Source: Citricoccus sp. WCRC_4
Lineage (GTDB): Bacteria > Actinomycetota > Actinomycetes > Actinomycetales > Micrococcaceae
DNA length: 8,696 bases
Assembly (NCBI GenBank): GCA_026645375.1
Contig: JAPFFX010000427.1
Span: forward strand, 1 to 8,696
Direction of reading: 5' to 3'
The notes beneath the pieces were generated by a model. That model saw nothing but the letters and a program-made list of their open reading frames with translations, made no database searches and was not told the origin of the DNA. Shown in pieces: positions 6,421-8,696 of this stretch. Every line of letters starts with the position of its first letter. The first letter of the stretch is position 1. The translations under genes were made by a program, and so were the position numbers.

Positions 6421-7731
6421 TCCCGTGCTGCCCGAGGGGCTCCACCTGCATCGCTTCGAGGTCAGCGGCCGCCCGGCCGCGGAGGACCCCGCCGCGGCCC
6501 TGTTCCTGCGGACCGTGGAGCGGGGCTTCTACGAGCCGGAACCGACGGGCACCGCGCTGGACCAGCTGCTCGGATACGCCCACGCGGACGCACGGACCTA
6601 CACCGGCGTCTACGCGGCCGGCGCCGACCCGGCCACCGATCGCCCGGTCGGCACCTTCTCCGGTTTCGACAAGCACCTGCACACCGGCCGGCGCCGGGAG
6701 CTCAACGCCCGCCTGATCTCCGAGGTCACCGTCTCCCCGAGCCATCGCCGCCGCGGGATCCTGCGCACCCTGATGGAGTCGGAACTGGCGATCGCCGCCG
6801 AGCGGGGCCTGCCGCTGGCCGCGCTGACCGCCTCCGAGGCGACCATCTACCGCCGCTTCGGCTTCGGTGCTGCCACCACCCATCGCTCCGTGGAGGTGGA
6901 CGTCCGGGGGGAGGCCGCCCTGGCGGGACCGGTGACCGGTCGCGTCGCGCTGGTGGAGCCGCGGGACCTGGCCGAGCTGGGCCCGCGGCTGTTCAGGCAG
7001 ACCTACCTGCAGACGCCCGGTTCCGTGGAGCGGATGGCCTCCTACGGCGGACACGAGACGGACACCATCGAGGCGGGGCGGCAGGAGAAGGACGGCGGGT
7101 TGTTCGCCGCGGTCCACTACGACGAGGGCGGCGAGCCCCGCGGATACGTCACCTACCGGTTCGCCGGCGGGACACCGACCCGGCCACCATCCGCGTCTCG
7201 CTGCTGTCCGCCACCACGGCGGAGAGCACCCGGGCCCTGTGGTCCTTCCTGGCGAACCTGGACCTCATCGAGCGCGTCACCTGGCGCGGTGCGCCGGACG
7301 ACGGCCTGGTGGAACACCTGTTCGTGGACCACCGCCGGGTGCGCACCACCCGTCGGGAGGACCACCTGTGGCTGCGGCTGCTGGACCTCCCGGCGGCCCT
7401 GCGCGGCCGGGCCTGGGCCCGTGACGGAGAGCTGACCCTGCGGGTGCACGATCGCCTCGGCCACACGGCGGGCGACTGGCGCCTGTCCGTGGCCGGTGGC
7501 GAGGCCGACGTCGTGCCGATGGGCGCACAGCCCGGGGAACCGGCCGGGGAGCGGCCGGTCACGGACCTGGAACTGGAGGTCGCGGACCTGTCCGCGGCCT
7601 ACCTGGGCGGGGTGTCCGCCGAGGTGCTCCGCCAGGCCGGGCGGATCACCGAGCACCGGCGCGGCGCCGCCGCCGCGCTGACCGGGATGCTGGCCCAGGG
7701 CCGGCCCGTCCACTGCATGACGGGGTTCTGA
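6407..7731 (+). pseudogene. Eis-like GNAT N-acetyltransferase, interrupted by a -1 frameshift
   Basis: Restoring one base near 7170 gives a protein of about 441 residues resembling the Eis family: an N-terminal GNAT domain, a second degenerate GNAT domain and a C-terminal sterol-carrier-like domain. Eis enzymes move acetyl from acetyl-CoA to amines such as aminoglycosides and polyamines. The acetyl-CoA loop is VTVSPSHRRRGI (residues 107-118). Y148 in TIYRRFGFG matches the general-acid Tyr126 of M. tuberculosis Eis. The restored protein ends in GF, matching the C-terminal Phe whose carboxylate is the proposed base in Eis. As written, the first frame leaves the family after codon 255 and ends at 7435 (342 residues, the last 87 nonsense); the second frame holds DTDPATIRVSLLSA onward to the TGA at 7729-7731. 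The start ATG 6407 overlaps the polA stop and has GGAG 8 bases upstream, so it is probably translated together with polA. The natural substrate cannot be told. Either a sequencing error or a real disrupted gene is possible. Confidence 0.82.
7166..7173 (+). other. Frameshift site in the Eis-like gene
   Basis: Upstream, codons in frame with ATG 6407 read TYRFAGG (ending GGC GGG at 7166-7171). Downstream, family-like sequence resumes at GAC 7171-7173 in the frame one base back. Adding one G to the GGG at 7169-7171 would read GGC GGG GAC and restore a continuous protein, so a lost G in a short G run is the simplest explanation. Confidence 0.75.
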
Positions 7732-7786
7732 CGGACGGGTCCTGACGGTCGGTGCCCGCGGAACGGATGCCGGCGCACGCCCCGCT

Positions 7787-7816
7787 TTGACCGGGACTTG
7801 GGACGGCGGCTAGACT
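7787..7816 (+). promoter_or_regulatory. Sigma-70-type (housekeeping) promoter of rpsA
   Basis: TTGACC (7787-7792) and TAGACT (7811-7816) are close to -35 and -10 consensus and are separated by 18 bases. This is the best promoter in the window and suits a highly expressed ribosomal protein gene. Predicted start is near 7823, giving a leader of about 115 bases. Confidence 0.75.
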
Positions 7817-7822
7817 GGGCGA

Positions 7823-7937
7823 GCACTTTCTGTGCATACCCAATAATCCAAATCAACCCACTATCCGGGTGTCGCGGCCGTCACGTGTGTCCGCCTGGCC
7901 CGGCCGAGTGAACAATCCACATCGGAGCCCCTACTAC
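7823..7937 (+). promoter_or_regulatory. rpsA 5' leader with AT-rich, C/A-rich segment
   Basis: The predicted leader begins with a small hairpin, GCAC-TTTCT-GTGC (7823-7835), at the 5' end. An unstructured-looking C/A-rich stretch follows; 7821-7860 is 17 of 40 G+C, far below the surrounding genes. Two near-identical 10-mers, AATCCAAATC (7845-7854) and AATCCACATC (7914-7923), lie in it. GGAG at 7924-7927 is the likely ribosome binding site, 10 bases before ATG 7938. rpsA of E. coli is controlled by its own product through the leader; whether that happens here is inference. Confidence 0.45.
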
Positions 7938-8696
7938 ATGACCATTACCTCCACCGCCCCGCAGGTCGCCATCAATGACATTGGCACTGCTGAGGACTTC
8001 CTCGCGGCCATTGATGAGACGATCAAGTACTTCAATGACGGCGACCTGGTCGAAGGCACCGTCGTCAAGGTCGACCGCGACGAAGTGCTCCTCGACATCG
8101 GCTACAAGACTGAAGGCGTCATCCCGTCCCGGGAACTTTCCATCAAGCATGACGTGGACCCGGACGAGGTCGTCGCCGTGGGCGATAACGTGGAGGCCCT
8201 GGTCCTCACCAAGGAGGACAAGGAAGGCCGCCTGATCCTGTCCAAGAAGCGCGCTCAGTACGAGCGTGCCTGGGGCTCCATCGAGAAGATCAAGGAAGAG
8301 GACGGCGTCGTCACCGGCACCGTCATCGAGGTCGTCAAGGGCGGCCTCATCGTCGACATCGGCCTGCGCGGCTTCCTGCCCGCCTCGCTCGTCGAGATGC
8401 GCCGCGTCCGCGACCTGGCCCCGTACATCGGCCAGGAGCTGGAAGCCAAGATCATCGAGCTGGACAAGAACCGCAACAACGTGGTCCTGTCCCGCCGCGC
8501 CTGGCTCGAGCAGACCCAGTCCGAGGTCCGCTCGAACTTCCTGCACAAGCTGGAGAAGGGCCAGGTCCGCACCGGCACCGTCTCCTCCATCGTCAACTTC
8601 GGTGCCTTCGTGGACCTGGGTGGCGTGGACGGCCTGGTGCACGTCTCCGAGCTGTCCTGGAAGCACATCGACCACCCGTCCGAGGTCGTCGAGGTG
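7938..8696 (+). CDS. rpsA: 30S ribosomal protein S1, N-terminal 253 residues (runs off right end)
   Basis: Ribosomal protein S1 (bS1), which binds mRNA on the small subunit; in actinobacteria it usually has four S1 (OB-fold) repeats and about 480-490 residues. The window holds an unbroken frame to its last base. After a short N-terminal segment with DIGTAEDFLAAIDETIKYF, S1 repeat 1 starts near residue 36 (DLVEGTVVKVDRDEVLLDIG). Repeat 2 starts near 123 (GTVIEVVKGGLIVDIGLRG). The third, strongly conserved repeat starts near 213 (RTGTVSSIVNFGAFVDLGG then DGLVHVSELSWKHID). The start ATG 7938 fits the typical actinobacterial opening MTITST; an in-frame GTG at 7887 would add 17 residues unlike the family. 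Early codons are softer in G/C than those of polA, in keeping with an open initiation region. In M. tuberculosis rpsA also follows polA. Confidence 0.97.
   Translation, partial: MTITSTAPQVAINDIGTAEDFLAAIDETIKYFNDGDLVEGTVVKVDRDEVLLDIGYKTEGVIPSRELSIKHDVDPDEVVAVGDNVEALVLTKEDKEGRLILSKKRAQYERAWGSIEKIKEEDGVVTGTVIEVVKGGLIVDIGLRGFLPASLVEMRRVRDLAPYIGQELEAKIIELDKNRNNVVLSRRAWLEQTQSEVRSNFLHKLEKGQVRTGTVSSIVNFGAFVDLGGVDGLVHVSELSWKHIDHPSEVVEV

Noticed and set aside
4242..6716. An 824-codon plus-strand open frame overlapping polA
   Set aside because: It is a shifted frame of polA rich in Arg, Gly and Pro, with no recognisable motif, and polA itself is intact.
7163..7173. Programmed -1 ribosomal frameshifting in the Eis-like gene
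   Set aside because: There is no X-XXY-YYZ slippery heptamer at the shift, and Eis homologues are made from one frame. A lost G or a true mutation is simpler.
7705..7724. Hairpin CCCGTC/GACGGG at the end of the Eis-like gene as a terminator
   Set aside because: It lies inside the coding sequence, has an 8-base loop and no following T-run; short G/C inverted repeats are common by chance here.
7832..7846. Tiny leader peptide GTG CAT ACC CAA TAA in the rpsA leader
   Set aside because: Only four codons, no ribosome binding site, and no amino acid pattern suggesting attenuation.
7887..7937. In-frame GTG at 7887 as an upstream start for rpsA
   Set aside because: The added 17 residues do not resemble the conserved S1 N-terminus, and ATG 7938 gives the usual MTITST opening with GGAG upstream.
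7881..8675. 264-codon minus-strand frame opposite rpsA
   Set aside because: Acidic Asp/Val/Leu-rich antisense shadow of the well-conserved rpsA frame; no start signals.
1..8696. CRISPR array, insertion sequence, integrase, phage or defence genes
   Set aside because: No tandem spaced repeats, transposase-like frame, terminal inverted repeats or defence domain were seen anywhere in the window.

Overview
This window is a high-GC actinobacterial chromosome segment. The protein sequences and third-position G/C codon bias suggest Micrococcales, probably Micrococcaceae (Kocuria, Micrococcus or Arthrobacter relatives); the genus is an inference. Most of it is housekeeping DNA: pyk, the ANTAR response regulator pdtaR, tRNA-Leu(CAA), a hotdog thioesterase, polA, an Eis-like acetyltransferase and rpsA. 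Mycobacterium tuberculosis keeps pykA, pdtaR, polA and rpsA in the same relative order, so the backbone from about 855 to the right end looks like normal vertically inherited chromosome.

Layout. From 1 to about 852, minus strand, lies a Hanks-type Ser/Thr kinase domain cut off just at its glycine-rich loop; its C-terminal part continues past the left edge. At about 844-857 it abuts, head to head, a pyruvate kinase (plus strand, to 2192) that lacks roughly its first 60-70 residues. Both genes are intact on one side of this point and absent on the other. Their leucine codon choice also differs sharply (kinase mostly CTC, pyk mostly CTG). The join is therefore either a chimeric assembly or a real rearrangement. 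pyk converges on pdtaR (minus, 2220-2822). pdtaR is divergent from tRNA-Leu (2939-3020), which converges on a PaaI-type thioesterase gene (minus, 3054-3578). That gene is divergent from polA, with only about 19 bases between the start codons; polA looks leaderless, starting at GTG 3598. polA overlaps an Eis-like GNAT gene by 14 bases. The GNAT gene carries a one-base frameshift near 7170 that separates its acetyltransferase half from its C-terminal half. A 206-base intergenic region then holds a strong promoter and a relatively AT-rich leader for rpsA, which runs off the right end.

How the genes fit together. They do not form one pathway. pyk is glycolytic, pdtaR is an RNA-binding antiterminator-type regulator, polA does repair and Okazaki-fragment processing, and rpsA encodes ribosomal protein S1. 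I see no CRISPR array, transposase, integrase, phage gene or toxin-antitoxin pair. I found no convincing undescribed system. The points most worth checking are the kinase/pyk junction, the GNAT frameshift, the leaderless polA start and the rpsA leader.
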